From positions 94,306-158,305 of the forward strand of contig NZ_SCMK01000013.1 of the NCBI RefSeq assembly GCF_005503355.1: 64,000 nucleotides of DNA, given 5' to 3'. The position numbers were made by a program, and so were the translations under genes. The notes beneath the pieces are model-generated. The model saw nothing but the letters and a program-made list of their open reading frames with translations, searched no databases and had not been told where the DNA came from. Below are positions 7,483-17,360 of this stretch, one piece after another. The stretch's first letter is position 1, and each line of letters begins with the position of its first letter. This stretch comes from Sphingomonas sp. 1F27F7B (GTDB lineage: Bacteria; Pseudomonadota; Alphaproteobacteria; Sphingomonadales; Sphingomonadaceae).

Positions 7483-9417
7483 ATGCTCAGCTTCTTCCGC
7501 AATTTCACCAAGTCGCGCTACGGCCTGATCGCGGTGTTCCTCTTCCTCGGCCTCATCGCCATCGCCTTTGCCGCGGGCGACATCACCGGCATCCGCAACG
7601 CGGGCAGCGGCGCGACGAGCAGCACGCTGGCCACGGTGGGCAGCGAGAAGATCAAGGACACCGAAGTGAAGGACCGGATCGACCGGTTCATCCGCGGCAT
7701 GCAGCGCCAGGGCCAGAGCGTCACGATGGAGCAGTTCCTCGCCCAGGGCGGCCTCGACCTCGTGATCGACGAGATGGTCAACCAGGCCGCGCTGGTGGAG
7801 TTCGCGACGAAATCCGGCATGCAGGTCTCGAAGAAGCTGATCGATACCGAAATCGCCAGCAACCCGACCTTCGCCGGCATCGACGGCAAGTTCAGCCAGC
7901 AGGCCTTCGAGAAGGTGCTCGCCGACAATCGCCTGGCGCCGGCCCTGTTCCGCGAGAGCATGACTCGCGAACGCTTCGGCAACTGGCTGATCAACCGCGC
8001 GACGATCGGCACCGACATTCCGAACGGCGTCGTCGCACCCTATGCCTCGCTGCTGCTGGAGCGCCGCACCGGTATCGTCGGCATGGTCAACACGCTCAAG
8101 ATGGACCCGGGCGCCGACCCCGACGACAAGGCGCTCAACGCCTATTATGTCAGCCACCGGGCCCGCTATCTGGTGCCGCAGCGCCGCGTCGTTCGCTATG
8201 CGACGGTGATGCCCGACCAGATTCGCGCTCAGCAGACCGCGAGCGAAGCCGAGATCGCCGATGCCTACAAGAAGGCCGGCACCCGCTTCGCCGCCACCGA
8301 GAAGCGCGGCGTGCGCCAGCTCGTCGTGCTCGACCAGGCGACGGCCAACCGGATCGCCGGCGAAGTCAAGGGCGGCAAGACGCTGGCCGCCGCCGCCCAG
8401 GCCGCCGGCCTCGAGCCGAGCAACTTCGAAGGCATCGAGAAGGCGGAGCTCGCCCGCCAGACCACCACCGCGATCGCCGACGCCGCTTTCGCCGCGGCAC
8501 AGGGCGGAGTGGTCGGCCCGATCAAGTCGCAGCTGGGCTGGCACATCCTGGTAGTCGAGAAGATCGAGAAGATCGCCGCCAAGTCGCTCGACCAGGCGCG
8601 GGCGGATCTCGCTACCGAGATCACTCAGCGCAAGACCGCACAGGCGCTGGCGGACATCCGCCAGAAGATCGAGGACGGCATCGGCGACGGCAAGAACTTC
8701 GCCGAGTTGCTGACCGACGCCAAGCTGACCGCGCAGCTCACCCCGGCGCTCGCCGCTGGCGGCATCGATCCGGACAACCCCGCCTACAAGCCCGATCCCG
8801 CCATGGTCGCGATCATGCGCGGCGGCTTCGCAATGGAGAATCCGGACGACGATACCCAGGTCGCGCAGGTCTCGCCCGAGGGCGGCTTCGCGATCGTGAA
8901 GCTCGACCGGATCGTCCCGGCCGCACCGCGCCAGCTCGCCGGCATCCGCGACAAGGTGAAGGGCGACTATCTGATGGACAAGGCGCTCGAGAAGGCGCGC
9001 GCCGCCGCCACTCAGGTGATCGCGGCGCTCGACAAGGGCGTGCCGATGGAGAAGGCCCTCGCGGACGCGGGCGCCAAGGGCCCGCCGCCCAAGCCGTTCG
9101 ACCTCAAGCGCCGGGAAATCGCGCAGAAGGAGAACTTCATCAAGATGGCCTTCAGCATGCAGCCGAAAAAGGCGCGGATGCTCGAGGCGCCCAATCGCAG
9201 CGGCTTCTACATCGTGCTTGTCGACACGGTCGAACCGCACGACGCTTCGGGCGATGCCATGGCCATGGCCGGCATGCGCAGCGCATTGCAGCAGCAGATC
9301 CCCGCCGAATATGCCCGCGAGTTCGTCCGCGCGATCCGGGGCGACGTGAAGGTCACCCGCAACGAAGCGGCGATCGCCCGCCTGCGCGCGGACCTGACCC
9401 GCCAGGGCGCGCGCTGA
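7483..9417 (+). CDS. ppiD: Membrane-anchored peptidyl-prolyl isomerase/chaperone (PpiD/SurA-like)
   Basis: 644 residues. A single N-terminal membrane anchor (about 16-36) follows a short basic cytoplasmic leader (FFRNFTKSRYG), so the bulk is periplasmic. A SurA-type N-terminal chaperone region follows (about 45-200), then a parvulin-like domain (about 265-365) ending in the LGWHILVVEKIEKI strand typical of parvulins. The C-terminal half is helical and charged. PpiD-type proteins help newly exported outer-membrane proteins fold as they leave the Sec translocon. Only four bases separate it from trpE, so the two are likely co-transcribed, which is the usual sphingomonad order. Confidence 0.88.
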   Translation: MLSFFRNFTKSRYGLIAVFLFLGLIAIAFAAGDITGIRNAGSGATSSTLATVGSEKIKDTEVKDRIDRFIRGMQRQGQSVTMEQFLAQGGLDLVIDEMVNQAALVEFATKSGMQVSKKLIDTEIASNPTFAGIDGKFSQQAFEKVLADNRLAPALFRESMTRERFGNWLINRATIGTDIPNGVVAPYASLLLERRTGIVGMVNTLKMDPGADPDDKALNAYYVSHRARYLVPQRRVVRYATVMPDQIRAQQTASEAEIADAYKKAGTRFAATEKRGVRQLVVLDQATANRIAGEVKGGKTLAAAAQAAGLEPSNFEGIEKAELARQTTTAIADAAFAAAQGGVVGPIKSQLGWHILVVEKIEKIAAKSLDQARADLATEITQRKTAQALADIRQKIEDGIGDGKNFAELLTDAKLTAQLTPALAAGGIDPDNPAYKPDPAMVAIMRGGFAMENPDDDTQVAQVSPEGGFAIVKLDRIVPAAPRQLAGIRDKVKGDYLMDKALEKARAAATQVIAALDKGVPMEKALADAGAKGPPPKPFDLKRREIAQKENFIKMAFSMQPKKARMLEAPNRSGFYIVLVDTVEPHDASGDAMAMAGMRSALQQQIPAEYAREFVRAIRGDVKVTRNEAAIARLRADLTRQGAR

Positions 9418-9421
9418 GCCG

Positions 9422-10909
9422 GTGATCGAGGGCATCGAAGCCGCCCGCGCGGCACTGGCCGCCGGGCGGCCGGCGCTGCTCTGGCGGCGCCAGATCGCGG
9501 ACACGGAGACGCCGGTCGCCGCCGCGCTCAAGCTGATCGAGCCGGGCCGGGGCGATTTCCTGCTCGAATCCGTCGAGGGCGGGTCGGTGCGCGGGCGCCA
9601 CAGCCTGATCGGCCTCGCCCCCGATCTCGTCTTCCGCGCCACCGGCAACGAAGCGGCGATCAATGCGGAATGGCTGACCGACCGGAACGCCTTCCGGCCG
9701 TGCGCCGAGCCCGCGCTCGACGCGCTGCGGAGCCTCGCCGCGCGCTGCCGCACCGACGTGCCGCCCGAGCTGCCGCGCGCGCTCGCCTGCCTGGTCGGCT
9801 ATTTCAGCTACGAGACGGTGGGCCTGGTCGAGAAATTGCCGCGGCCGCCCGAGAACCCGATCTCCGTGCCCGACATGATGTTCGTGCGCCCCACGGTGGT
9901 GCTGGTGTTCGACCGGCTCGCCGATGCGCTGTTCCTCGTGGCTCCCGTCTGGCCGGGCGGCGACGTGGATCTCGCGGCCGAGCGGATCGACGCCGTGGCG
10001 GCGCAGCTTGCCAGCGCCGCGCTGCCGGCCCCGGTCCGCGCCGAGCCCATGGAAGTGCAGCTCACCCCGGTGCTGCGCCCGGGCCGCTATGGCGAGATGG
10101 TCGCCGCGGCAAAGGAATATATCGCGGCGGGGGACATCTTCCAGGTGGTGCTCGCCCAGCGCTTCACCACGCCGTTCGCGCTGCCGCCGTTCGAACTCTA
10201 CCGGGCACTCCGCCGGATCAACCCGTCACCCTTTCTATACCATCTCGACCTGCCGGGCTTCGCGTTGACGGGATCGAGCCCGGAGATCCTCGTCCGCGTG
10301 CGCGACGGCGAAGTGACGATCCGCCCGATCGCCGGCACCCGCCCGCGCGGCAAGACCGCGGCGGAAGACGAAGAGAACCGCGCCAGCCTGCTCGCCGATC
10401 CCAAGGAACGCGCCGAGCATCTGATGCTGCTCGATCTGGGCCGTAACGATGTCGGCCGCGTCGCGGACGCCGGGAGCGTGCGGGTCACCGACAGCTACAC
10501 GGTCGAGTTCTACAGCCATGTGATGCACATCGTCTCGAACGTGGTCGGCCGGCTGGCGCCGGGCAAGGACGCGCTCGACGCGCTGTTCGCCGGCTTCCCG
10601 GCGGGCACGGTGAGCGGCGCCCCCAAGGTGCGCGCCTGCGAGATCATCGCCGAGCTGGAGCCCGAAACGCGCGGGCCCTATGCCGGCGGCGTCGGCTATT
10701 TCTCGCCCGACGGCTCGATGGACAGCTGCATCGTGCTCCGGACCGCACTGGTGAAGGATGGGACAATGCACGTCCAGGCCGGCGCCGGCATCGTCGCCGA
10801 CAGCGACCCGGCATATGAGCAGCGCGAGTGCGAGGCCAAGGCGGGCGCCCTGTTCGCCGCGGCGCGCGAGGCGGTCAGGCAGGCCGGCGAGGCCGGCTTC
10901 GGGCAGTAA
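9422..10909 (+). CDS. trpE: Anthranilate synthase component I
   Basis: 495 residues from a GTG at 9422, four bases after ppiD. TrpE turns chorismate into anthranilate using ammonia delivered by TrpG, the first committed step of tryptophan synthesis. The chorismate-binding core is complete: FLLESVEGG near the N-terminus (feedback-site region), GSSPEILVRV, PIAGTRPRGK, LLDLGRNDVGRV, GTVSGAPKVRACEII and YAGGVGYFS. Length is normal for a stand-alone component I. It is separated from trpG by 1.67 kb holding a REP cluster and two unrelated genes. No leader peptide or attenuator is visible upstream, as expected from the ppiD linkage. Confidence 0.96.
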   Translation: MIEGIEAARAALAAGRPALLWRRQIADTETPVAAALKLIEPGRGDFLLESVEGGSVRGRHSLIGLAPDLVFRATGNEAAINAEWLTDRNAFRPCAEPALDALRSLAARCRTDVPPELPRALACLVGYFSYETVGLVEKLPRPPENPISVPDMMFVRPTVVLVFDRLADALFLVAPVWPGGDVDLAAERIDAVAAQLASAALPAPVRAEPMEVQLTPVLRPGRYGEMVAAAKEYIAAGDIFQVVLAQRFTTPFALPPFELYRALRRINPSPFLYHLDLPGFALTGSSPEILVRVRDGEVTIRPIAGTRPRGKTAAEDEENRASLLADPKERAEHLMLLDLGRNDVGRVADAGSVRVTDSYTVEFYSHVMHIVSNVVGRLAPGKDALDALFAGFPAGTVSGAPKVRACEIIAELEPETRGPYAGGVGYFSPDGSMDSCIVLRTALVKDGTMHVQAGAGIVADSDPAYEQRECEAKAGALFAAAREAVRQAGEAGFGQ

Positions 10910-10951
10910 CCGGCCCCCTCTCGCCTAGGTTGAGGACTCATCTTCCTTCAA

Positions 10952-11242
10952 TCGTCATCCCCGCGCAGGCGGGGATCCAGGGTAGCGCAGGATAGCGATG
11001 CCATGACGCGAGCGCTCCCCGGAGAGCGCAGGGCTTGGCCACGCGCAATCCGCCCTTGGCTCTGGATCCCCGCCTGCGCGGGGATGACGAATGAAATCAA
11101 GGCCTTGATCGAGGTTCAACCCTAGGTTGAGAAGGCAAACAAGTATTTGCTTTCCTGTCGTCATCCCGGCCTCGAGCCGGGATCCCGCTTGTTCTTCCAC
11201 CCGCAAGGCAGCGGGACCCCGGCTCAAGGCCGGGGTGACGAC
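10952..11242. repeat. Cluster of REP-like palindromes (two inverted pairs) filling the trpE 3' gap
   Basis: This covers the gene-free stretch after trpE. The 29 bases at 10952-10980 reappear as an exact reverse complement at 11062-11090; each copy is itself a hairpin with ATCCCCGC and GCGGGGAT arms. A second, imperfect pair lies at 11157-11188 and 11211-11242, with arms CATCCCGGC and GCCGGGAT (second copy ACCCCGGC). These resemble the dispersed REP sequences common in Sphingomonas genomes. They can fold on transcripts from either side and may act as terminators or mRNA stabilisers between convergent trpE and the 11289 gene. No REP-associated transposase is present here. Confidence 0.8.
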
Positions 11243-11288
11243 GGAGTGATGTAAGTCCTCGACCCAGGAGAAGAAGGAGAGGCGAAAA

Positions 11289-11708
11289 TCAAGGCACCTG
11301 CGCGTCCTTGGCCTTCTGGTCGAGCCGCTCCTGATACCATTGGCGGATCATCTGGCGGGTGCAGCCGGTCTGGCCGCCGGTGCCCACCGGCGAGCAACTG
11401 TTCGGCAGCCCGGCGCGATTGACTTCCTCCACCGTCTCCACTCGGTTGGTCCATGCCTGGGACGCCGCGTCGTCCTTGGGCTGGTTCCGGAACCGCTTGG
11501 GAATGCGATAGGGCGATTCGCCGGCATTGGCGCAGACCACGATCTCTTCCTCGCTCTGAGACTTGGGGCATTCCTCCTGCCCGTAGAGCAGGATGCTGCG
11601 CACGCGCTTGGGCGGGCCGCTATCGGCATCCTGGGATTGCTTCTTGCTGTCCTGCGCCATGGCGGGGCCCGCGAGCAACGCGGCGGCGACAAGCAAACGA
11701 ACGATCAT
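11289..11708 (-). CDS. Small exported protein of unknown function
   Basis: 139 residues from the ATG at 11708, preceded by GGAGTG. Residues 1-18 form a signal peptide (MIVRLLVAAALLAGPAMAQ). The mature part is charged and contains an acidic/polar stretch (EECPKSQSEEEIVVCANAGES), a basic helix (YRIPKRFR) and a C-terminal amphipathic region with RQWYQERLDQKAKD. There are four cysteines (ECP, VCA, SCS, GCT), suggesting two disulfides in the periplasm. I recognise it only as a type often seen in sphingomonads; no function can be assigned. The longer frame reaching 12314 is antisense to the next gene and is not real. Confidence 0.7.
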   Translation of the reverse strand: MIVRLLVAAALLAGPAMAQDSKKQSQDADSGPPKRVRSILLYGQEECPKSQSEEEIVVCANAGESPYRIPKRFRNQPKDDAASQAWTNRVETVEEVNRAGLPNSCSPVGTGGQTGCTRQMIRQWYQERLDQKAKDAQVP

Positions 11709-11822
11709 GCACACTCCTTCCGGCGTAACAACGCCCCTCGCCGTCCGACGTGCCGCCCCACTGTGGCAAGCCCAAGGCACGCGGCGCCTTGCCTCCGCGG
11801 CTTTTGCCCCTAAGTGGCACGC

Positions 11823-12572
11823 ATGATCCGGCCGATCGCCACTGCCGGCGCCTTCCTGCTGCTCGCCGCCTGCGCCTCCAATGGCGGCGTCGACGAGGCG
11901 TGCCGCGACATCCGGTTCGAAGGCACGCGCTTCACCGTATGCCGCGCCGATCCGCAGAAGCACGAGCTGATGCTGGTCGACAAGGGCAAGGACGGGCGAC
12001 CGATGCGCGACTTCACGGGACTGGAGCCGCGGCTGGGCGAGCGGCATCCGCGCATCGCCTTCGCGATGAACGCCGGCATGTTCGACGCGTCGGGCCTGCC
12101 GATCGGCTATTATGTCGAGGACGGAGCCGAGGAGAAGCCGCTCAACCGGCGTCCGGGCCCCGGCAATTTCCACATGCAGCCGAACGGCGTGTTCTGGGGC
12201 GATGCGCGGGGCTGGCATGTCGCCACCACCGACGATTTCGCGCGGAACAAGCCGGATCACGTCCGCTTCGCCACTCAGTCCGGGCCGATGCTGCTGATCG
12301 ACGGCCAGCTCCATCCCAAGCTCGCCGAGAACGGCACCTCGCTCCAGATCCGCAACGCGGTCGGGGTCGGCCTGAACGGCAGCGCCTGGTTCGCGATCAG
12401 CAACGAGCCGGTGTCGTTCGGCCGGTTCGCCCGCCTGTTCCGCGACAAGCTCGCTGCGCCCGATGCGCTCTATCTGGACGGCGCCGTCTCGCGCCTGTGG
12501 GACCCGGTGGCCGACCGGCTCGACGGCGGCGCGCCGATCGGGCCGATTGTCGTGGCGCTCCAGAAGCGGTAG
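11823..12572 (+). CDS. Lipoprotein with phosphodiester glycosidase (NAGPA/DUF2233) domain
   Basis: 249 residues from the ATG at 11823; a GTG at 11814 is possible. Residues 1-17 form a lipoprotein signal with a lipobox (LLLAAC). The domain shows the DUF2233/NAGPA hallmarks: FAMNAGMFD, the [11 protein letters not shown] segment, a [11 protein letters not shown] strand, IRNAVGVG, and a [11 protein letters not shown] segment near the C-terminus. Relatives cleave GlcNAc-phosphodiester bonds, as in the uncovering enzyme of animals and in bacterial exopolysaccharide or teichoic-type polymers; the bacterial substrate here is unknown. It sits between trpE and trpG, only 11 bases ahead of trpG, so it is probably transcribed with trpG. 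Confidence 0.82.
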   Translation: MIRPIATAGAFLLLAACASNGGVDEACRDIRFEGTRFTVCRADPQKHELMLVDKGKDGRPMRDFTGLEPRLGERHPRIAFAMNAGMFDASGLPIGYYVEDGAEEKPLNRRPGPGNFHMQPNGVFWGDARGWHVATTDDFARNKPDHVRFATQSGPMLLIDGQLHPKLAENGTSLQIRNAVGVGLNGSAWFAISNEPVSFGRFARLFRDKLAAPDALYLDGAVSRLWDPVADRLDGGAPIGPIVVALQKR

Positions 12573-12583
12573 CGCGTTCCGCC

Positions 12584-13168
12584 ATGATCCTCGTCATCGA
12601 CAATTACGACAGCTTCACCTGGAACCTGGTCCATTATCTGATGGAGCTGGGCACCGATGTGCAGGTGGTGCGCAACGACGCGCTCACTGCGCGCGACGCC
12701 GTCGCCAGCAATGCCCAGGCCTTTCTGATCTCGCCCGGCCCCTGCACGCCCAACGAGGCCGGGATCAGCCTCGATCTCGTCGCCGCCTGCGCCGATCTGG
12801 GCAAGCCGCTGCTCGGCGTCTGCCTCGGCCATCAGGCGATCGGCCAGCATTTCGGCGGATCGGTGGTGCGTGGCGGGCTGATGCATGGCAAGACGAGTCC
12901 CGTGAACCATGACGGCACCGGCCTGTTCGAAGGCCTGCCTTCGCCCTTCACCGCGACGCGCTACCACTCGCTGATCGTCACCGACATTCCGGAAGCGCTG
13001 GTGGTCAACGCCACCGCCGACGACGCGCATGTGATGGGCTTCCGACACAGGACGCTGCCGATCCACGGCGTGCAGTTCCATCCGGAAAGCATCGCCACCG
13101 AGCATGGCCATGCGATGCTGGCGAATTTCCTCAGGATCGCCGGGATCGAGGCGCGCGCGCTCGCCTGA
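12584..13168 (+). CDS. trpG: Anthranilate synthase component II (glutamine amidotransferase)
   Basis: 194 residues; supplies ammonia from glutamine to TrpE, and may also serve PabB for folate synthesis. Class I amidotransferase motifs are complete: N-terminal [11 protein letters not shown], the oxyanion segment SPGPCTP, nucleophile Cys80 in [10 protein letters not shown], and the His/Glu pair in [14 protein letters not shown]. Normal length. The start at 12584 follows the DUF2233 gene by 11 bases. It is split from trpE and from trpDC by unrelated genes, which is usual for sphingomonads. Confidence 0.95.
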   Translation: MILVIDNYDSFTWNLVHYLMELGTDVQVVRNDALTARDAVASNAQAFLISPGPCTPNEAGISLDLVAACADLGKPLLGVCLGHQAIGQHFGGSVVRGGLMHGKTSPVNHDGTGLFEGLPSPFTATRYHSLIVTDIPEALVVNATADDAHVMGFRHRTLPIHGVQFHPESIATEHGHAMLANFLRIAGIEARALA

Positions 13169-13275
13169 TGCGCAGATAATTTGCGACAAATTCGGCAATC
13201 CGTCGACATAGTCGCGCGACGTTCGGCAGTGATTTTCTCCCGCCTGGCTCGATTCCGGGCGGGAAGGAGAACGCA

Positions 13276-13590
13276 ATGAACCACAAGCTACAGCTGGTCA
13301 GCGCGACGCTCGCGGGCGTATTGGTCACCGTGGCGGCGGCCGGCATCGCCTCCGCCAGCATGGATCATGGCCAGAATGGGGACCTGGGTCGATTCGCCCG
13401 CGCCGATGCCGATGGCAACGGCACGATCACCCGCGCCGAATGGATCGCGGCGGCCAATGCCCGCTTCGACAAGCTCGATGTCAACAAGGACGGCAAGCTA
13501 ACCCCGGACGAGCTGCCGCATCATGGCCGGCACCATGGCGGGTGCGGCTCGGGCGGCGGCGACGAGCCGCCCCCCGGCAATGCGAGCTGA
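13276..13590 (+). CDS. Small secreted EF-hand protein
   Basis: 104 residues with an AAGGAGA ribosome site. A signal peptide spans about 1-28 (ending ASAS). Two EF-hand loops follow: DADGNGTITRAE and DVNKDGKLTPDE, each with the Asp/Asn positions and terminal Glu needed for calcium binding. The tail is rich in His and Gly (HHGRHHGGCGSGGG), which could bind metal. It is probably a periplasmic calcium-binding protein; the partner is unknown. It stands between trpG and the convergent M23 peptidase gene. Confidence 0.8.
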   Translation: MNHKLQLVSATLAGVLVTVAAAGIASASMDHGQNGDLGRFARADADGNGTITRAEWIAAANARFDKLDVNKDGKLTPDELPHHGRHHGGCGSGGGDEPPPGNAS

Positions 13591-13628
13591 TTCACGAGGC
13601 CGGAGGCAGCGACATCGGGGCGAACCGC

Positions 13629-14810
13629 TCAGGGGAACGCCACGATGCTGCCGTCGAGCGGAAGCTCGTCTCGGCGCAAGTGCGCGCCGGGCGCCTCCAC
13701 GGGAACGGGCGCCGCCGGATCGAAGCTGTTCTCGATCTTCGCGCCACCGAGAAGCGTGAACCGGTCGATGACGAAGGGGAGTCCTTCGGATCGCTCAAAC
13801 GCCGGCCGGTCGCTGATGTGGAAATGGAGATGCGGAGCGCCCGCGCTCCCGGTCTGGCCGAGGCGGCCGATCGCCGTGCCGCGACGCACGCGCTGCCCGG
13901 GCCGCACCTTCACACTGCCCGCCTGCAAATGCGCGTAATGCGCATAGACGCCGGGCGCGATCCGCAGGACGACGAAATTGCCGTACAGCGTCCGCGCGGT
14001 GAGGTCGTCCGGCACCTGCTGCGGCGCGAGCGGCTTGCCGTCGGGAATGCCGTCGCGCGCATCGACCACCACGCCGTCGCGCACCGCGAGCACGTCGCGG
14101 CCATAGCCGATCCAGTCCGCATCCATGGTCGCGGCCGGCGACGCGTGCGCGCCGCGGATCGAGTGATTGCCGGCGTCCAGCCCGAACCAGTCGATGGCAT
14201 AACGCTGCGGGATGCTCAGCGTCCCGCCGATCGCGACCATGCTGCCCCAGTGGTGCGACAAGTGATTGCCCGGCCCCTCGACTGCCAGCCAGCGTCCGTC
14301 GCGCAGGGGTGGGCCGATCCGCACCGGCGGCGCCGCGATCACCGGCGTGCGCACATCATCGGCGCGCTGGATCGCCCCCTTGTCGGCGCGGAAGGTCAGC
14401 TGGTGCCGCAGCGAGGCGGGACGAGCGCCGGGCCGCACCGCGAGCCAGAGGAACAGCGTCCGGCTTGCGCCATCGGCGATGGGGATGCCGTCCGCCGCCG
14501 CGTCGCCTGCCGCCCCGGCGCCGAGCAGCGCGCGCAGCTCCGCCCCCTCGATCGTCTTCAGCGGCACGCGGGCACCGTCCGCGAAGATCGCGAGGCGCGT
14601 CAGCTTGAGCGGCGCGTCGCCCGAATAGTGGCTGGTGACCTGCAATTCATAGGCGAGATGCCGCTTGCCGTCGCTGCCGGTGACCGGGCGCGGCGCCACG
14701 CGGATGCGCGCTTCCATCTGGGCCTGATGGACCGGCTCACCCCGATCCTGCCCCACCGGCGCGACGATCGACAACAGCAGGGCCAGTCCCTGCACCGGAT
14801 GGAACACCAT
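13629..14810 (-). CDS. Exported M23 family metallopeptidase
   Basis: 393 residues from the ATG at 14810, chosen because it begins a signal-like hydrophobic stretch (MVFHPVQGLALLLSIVAP); upstream in-frame codons overlap the divergent trpD start. The N-terminal half is a beta-rich, possibly immunoglobulin-like region. The C-terminal half is a LytM/M23 domain: NHSIRGAHASPA near residue 215, a GYGRDVLAVRDG segment, YAHYAHLQ, GQRVRRGTAIGRLGQTG and the HLHFH zinc ligand motif at 327-331. Such enzymes cut peptidoglycan cross-links or other Gly-containing peptides. The usual first HxxxD ligand pair is not clear, so activity is likely but not certain. Confidence 0.78.
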   Translation of the reverse strand: MVFHPVQGLALLLSIVAPVGQDRGEPVHQAQMEARIRVAPRPVTGSDGKRHLAYELQVTSHYSGDAPLKLTRLAIFADGARVPLKTIEGAELRALLGAGAAGDAAADGIPIADGASRTLFLWLAVRPGARPASLRHQLTFRADKGAIQRADDVRTPVIAAPPVRIGPPLRDGRWLAVEGPGNHLSHHWGSMVAIGGTLSIPQRYAIDWFGLDAGNHSIRGAHASPAATMDADWIGYGRDVLAVRDGVVVDARDGIPDGKPLAPQQVPDDLTARTLYGNFVVLRIAPGVYAHYAHLQAGSVKVRPGQRVRRGTAIGRLGQTGSAGAPHLHFHISDRPAFERSEGLPFVIDRFTLLGGAKIENSFDPAAPVPVEAPGAHLRRDELPLDGSIVAFP

Positions 14811-14956
14811 ATCGACGCCACGCCCCGAGCTTGCATGCCACCAAGACGACGCCCCGGCGATCCGGTCAAGGCACTTCCGCACCCCCAGCCGGGCTTCACA
14901 CCGCCTCCAGCAGGATTTGCTCGACTTCGCCCTGCCCAAGGGCCGATAGAGCCCGC

Positions 14957-15949
14957 GTGACGAGTTTTGCCTTCCTCCCCGATCCCGCGACGCCGCTTGC
15001 CCGCGAATCCGCCGCCCAGGCCTTTGCCGACATTCTCGACGGCAATGTGCCCGAGCCCGAGATCGAACATTTCCTGATCGAGCTTTCGGTACGCGGCGAA
15101 ACCAGCATCGAGATCGCCGAGGCGGCACGGGCGATGCGCGCCCGGCTGATTCCGATCACCGCTCCCAAAGGCGCGATCGACGTGTGTGGCACCGGCGGCG
15201 ATGGGCATCACACCCTCAACGTCTCGACCGCGGTGAGCCTGGTCGTCGCCGCGGCGGGCGTGCCGGTCGCCAAGCATGGCAACCGCGCCGCCTCGTCCAA
15301 ATCGGGCGCGGCCGACACGCTGGAGGCGCTCGGCCTCGATCTCGACCGTGCCGGCGCCCGGGCCGAGGAATCGCTTCACGAGCTCGGCATCGCCTTCCTG
15401 TTCGCCCAGGCGCACCACCCGTCGCTGGCGCGAATCGGGCCGCTGCGCCGCCGCATCGCCCGCCGCACCATCTTCAACCTGATGGGGCCGCTGGCCAATC
15501 CAGCCCATGTCCGCCGCCAGCTGATCGGCATCGCCCGCCCCGATTACGCACCCATCTATGCCGAGGCGCTCGCGCAGCTCGGCGTGGATTCCGCCGCGAT
15601 CGTGTCGGGCGAGGAAGGGCTGGACGAGCTTTCGACCGAGCATGCCAGCATCGTGGTCAGCATCGGCAGCTCGGGCCTGCCCGCGCGGATCGCACCCGAG
15701 GACGCCGGCCTGCCCCGCCATCCCCTGGCCGCGATCCGCGGCGGCGGCCCGGAATATAACGCCCTTGCCCTGCGCCGCCTGCTTCAGGGCGAGCCCGGCC
15801 CCTATCGCGACGCCGTTCTCCTCAACGCCGCCGCCGCGCTGGTGATCGCGGGCGCGGCGAGCGACTTGCGCGAAGGCGCCGAGGAAGCCGCCGAAGTGAT
15901 CGACAAGGGCCTTGCCAAGGCGCTGCTCGACTGCTGGATCGCCTTTTGA
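14957..15949 (+). CDS. trpD: Anthranilate phosphoribosyltransferase
   Basis: 330 residues from a GTG at 14957; the longer frame from 14831 would add an unlikely leader. It transfers phosphoribose from PRPP to anthranilate. The PRPP loop [17 protein letters not shown] is complete, followed by [21 protein letters not shown], the [10 protein letters not shown] segment and GEEGLDELS. The stop overlaps the trpC start by one base (TGATG), so the two are translationally coupled. The 146-base gap to the divergent peptidase gene must hold the promoter for trpDC-moaC. Confidence 0.95.
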   Translation: MTSFAFLPDPATPLARESAAQAFADILDGNVPEPEIEHFLIELSVRGETSIEIAEAARAMRARLIPITAPKGAIDVCGTGGDGHHTLNVSTAVSLVVAAAGVPVAKHGNRAASSKSGAADTLEALGLDLDRAGARAEESLHELGIAFLFAQAHHPSLARIGPLRRRIARRTIFNLMGPLANPAHVRRQLIGIARPDYAPIYAEALAQLGVDSAAIVSGEEGLDELSTEHASIVVSIGSSGLPARIAPEDAGLPRHPLAAIRGGGPEYNALALRRLLQGEPGPYRDAVLLNAAAALVIAGAASDLREGAEEAAEVIDKGLAKALLDCWIAF

Positions 15950-16773
15950 TGTCCACGATCCTCGACCAGATTCTCGAAACCAAGCGCGCCGAAGTCGCCG
16001 AGCGCAAGGCGCGCATCCACGTCAATTACAGCAGCGCCGGCGAGGAGGATCCCGAGTCCGCCTATGAGCTCGACGTCGCGTTCATGCCGGGGCCGCGCAG
16101 CTTCGCCTCGGCGCTGCGCCGCAAGATCGCCGAGGGCGGCTATGGCCTGATCGCCGAGATCAAGAAGGCCAGCCCCTCCAAGGGCCTGATCCGCCCCGAT
16201 TTCGATCCGGCCGCCCATGCCCGCGCCTATGCGGCGGGCGGCGCCGCGTGCCTCTCCGTGCTGACCGATCATCAATATTTCCAGGGCCATGAGGATTATC
16301 TCAAGGCCGCACGCGCCGCCTGTACGCTGCCGGTGCTGCGCAAGGACTTCATGATCGATCCCTGGCAGGCCCATGAATCGCGCGAGATCGGCGCGGACGC
16401 GATCCTGCTGATCGTCGCCGCGCTCGAGGATGGCCAGATGGCCGAGATCGAAGCCGCGGCAATGGAGCAGAATCTGGAAGTTCTGGTCGAAGTCCATGAC
16501 GCCATGGAACTCGAGCGCGCGCTCCGGTTGAAATCGCGGCTGATCGGCGTGAACAACCGTAATCTCAAGGACTTCGTGGTCGATGTCGAGCGTACGATCG
16601 ACGTGCTGCGCCACGCGCCGGACGATTGCCTGTTCGTCGCCGAGAGCGGCATCGCGACGCATGCCGACATCACCCGCCTCGCCGATCACGGCGTGCGCTG
16701 CTTTCTCGTCGGCGAATCGCTGATGCGCCAGTCCGATGTCGAGGCCGCCACCCGCAAGCTGCTGCAGGGATGA
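15949..16773 (+). CDS. trpC: Indole-3-glycerol-phosphate synthase
   Basis: 274 residues, cytoplasmic TIM barrel. Motifs: [14 protein letters not shown] (catalytic Lys), [65 protein letters not shown] and VAESGI. An extra segment of about 15-20 residues (around 24-45, with [11 protein letters not shown]) sits between the first helix and the PRSFASAL element and is less conserved than the rest. The ATG overlaps the trpD stop; its own stop overlaps the moaC ATG, giving a coupled trpD-trpC-moaC unit. Confidence 0.95.
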   Translation: MSTILDQILETKRAEVAERKARIHVNYSSAGEEDPESAYELDVAFMPGPRSFASALRRKIAEGGYGLIAEIKKASPSKGLIRPDFDPAAHARAYAAGGAACLSVLTDHQYFQGHEDYLKAARAACTLPVLRKDFMIDPWQAHESREIGADAILLIVAALEDGQMAEIEAAAMEQNLEVLVEVHDAMELERALRLKSRLIGVNNRNLKDFVVDVERTIDVLRHAPDDCLFVAESGIATHADITRLADHGVRCFLVGESLMRQSDVEAATRKLLQG

Positions 16774-17237
16774 ACGGCCTGACGCATCTCGACCAAACCG
16801 GCGCGGCGCGCATGGTGGATGTCGCGGGCAAGGCCATCACTGCGCGCGAAGCGATCGCCACCGGGCGGATCGCCATGTCCGCCGAAGCCGCCGCCGCAAT
16901 CCTTGCCGGGGCAGTGAAGAAGGGCGACGTGCTCGCCACCGCCCGGATCGCCGGGATCATGGCCGCGAAGCGCACCGCCGAGCTGATCCCGCTCTGCCAC
17001 CCGCTGCCGCTCACTCGAGTCACGGTCGAGCTGACGCCCGACGGAGCCGGCGTAACGGTCACAGCCACCGCCGCCACCGAGGCGCAGACCGGCGTGGAGA
17101 TGGAAGCGCTCACCGCCGTCTCCACTGCGCTGCTCACTCTCTACGACATGGCCAAGGCGCTCGATCGGAAGATGGTGATCGGCGAGATCCGCCTGCTCGC
17201 CAAGAAAGGCGGCAAGTCGGGCGACTGGAGCGCCTGA
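16770..17237 (+). CDS. moaC: Cyclic pyranopterin monophosphate synthase
   Basis: 155 residues. With MoaA (47647-48645, a distant locus) it converts GTP to cyclic pyranopterin, the first intermediate of molybdenum cofactor. Family motifs: [41 protein letters not shown] and LYDMAKALD near the C-terminus. The ATG overlaps the trpC stop (ATGA). moeA lies 1.9 kb downstream, so cofactor genes are split by a GST and a PilZ gene. Confidence 0.95.
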   Translation: MNGLTHLDQTGAARMVDVAGKAITAREAIATGRIAMSAEAAAAILAGAVKKGDVLATARIAGIMAAKRTAELIPLCHPLPLTRVTVELTPDGAGVTVTATAATEAQTGVEMEALTAVSTALLTLYDMAKALDRKMVIGEIRLLAKKGGKSGDWSA

Positions 17238-17360
17238 ACCGCGGGGAATGCTCCGCCCCGGGCATGTCGCTACGCTGGCGTTCGCGCCGCTGGAACAGCG
17301 CGAAGGATCGGCAATCGAGAAACAGGCTCAGAAAACAGGTGACGTCCATGTCGAAGCTTG

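Noticed and set aside
7384..9753. A 789-residue open frame antisense to ppiD and trpE
   Set aside because: It is the complement of well-supported genes in GC-rich DNA; its composition is Arg/Ala/Asp/Leu-biased with no domain and no ribosome site.
10952..11242. Palindromes considered as a CRISPR array
   Set aside because: Repeats alternate in orientation and are not evenly spaced with unique spacers; they fit REP doublets.
17134..17349. Small minus-strand frame (71 codons) after moaC
   Set aside because: Overlaps moaC and has no ribosome site or recognisable features.
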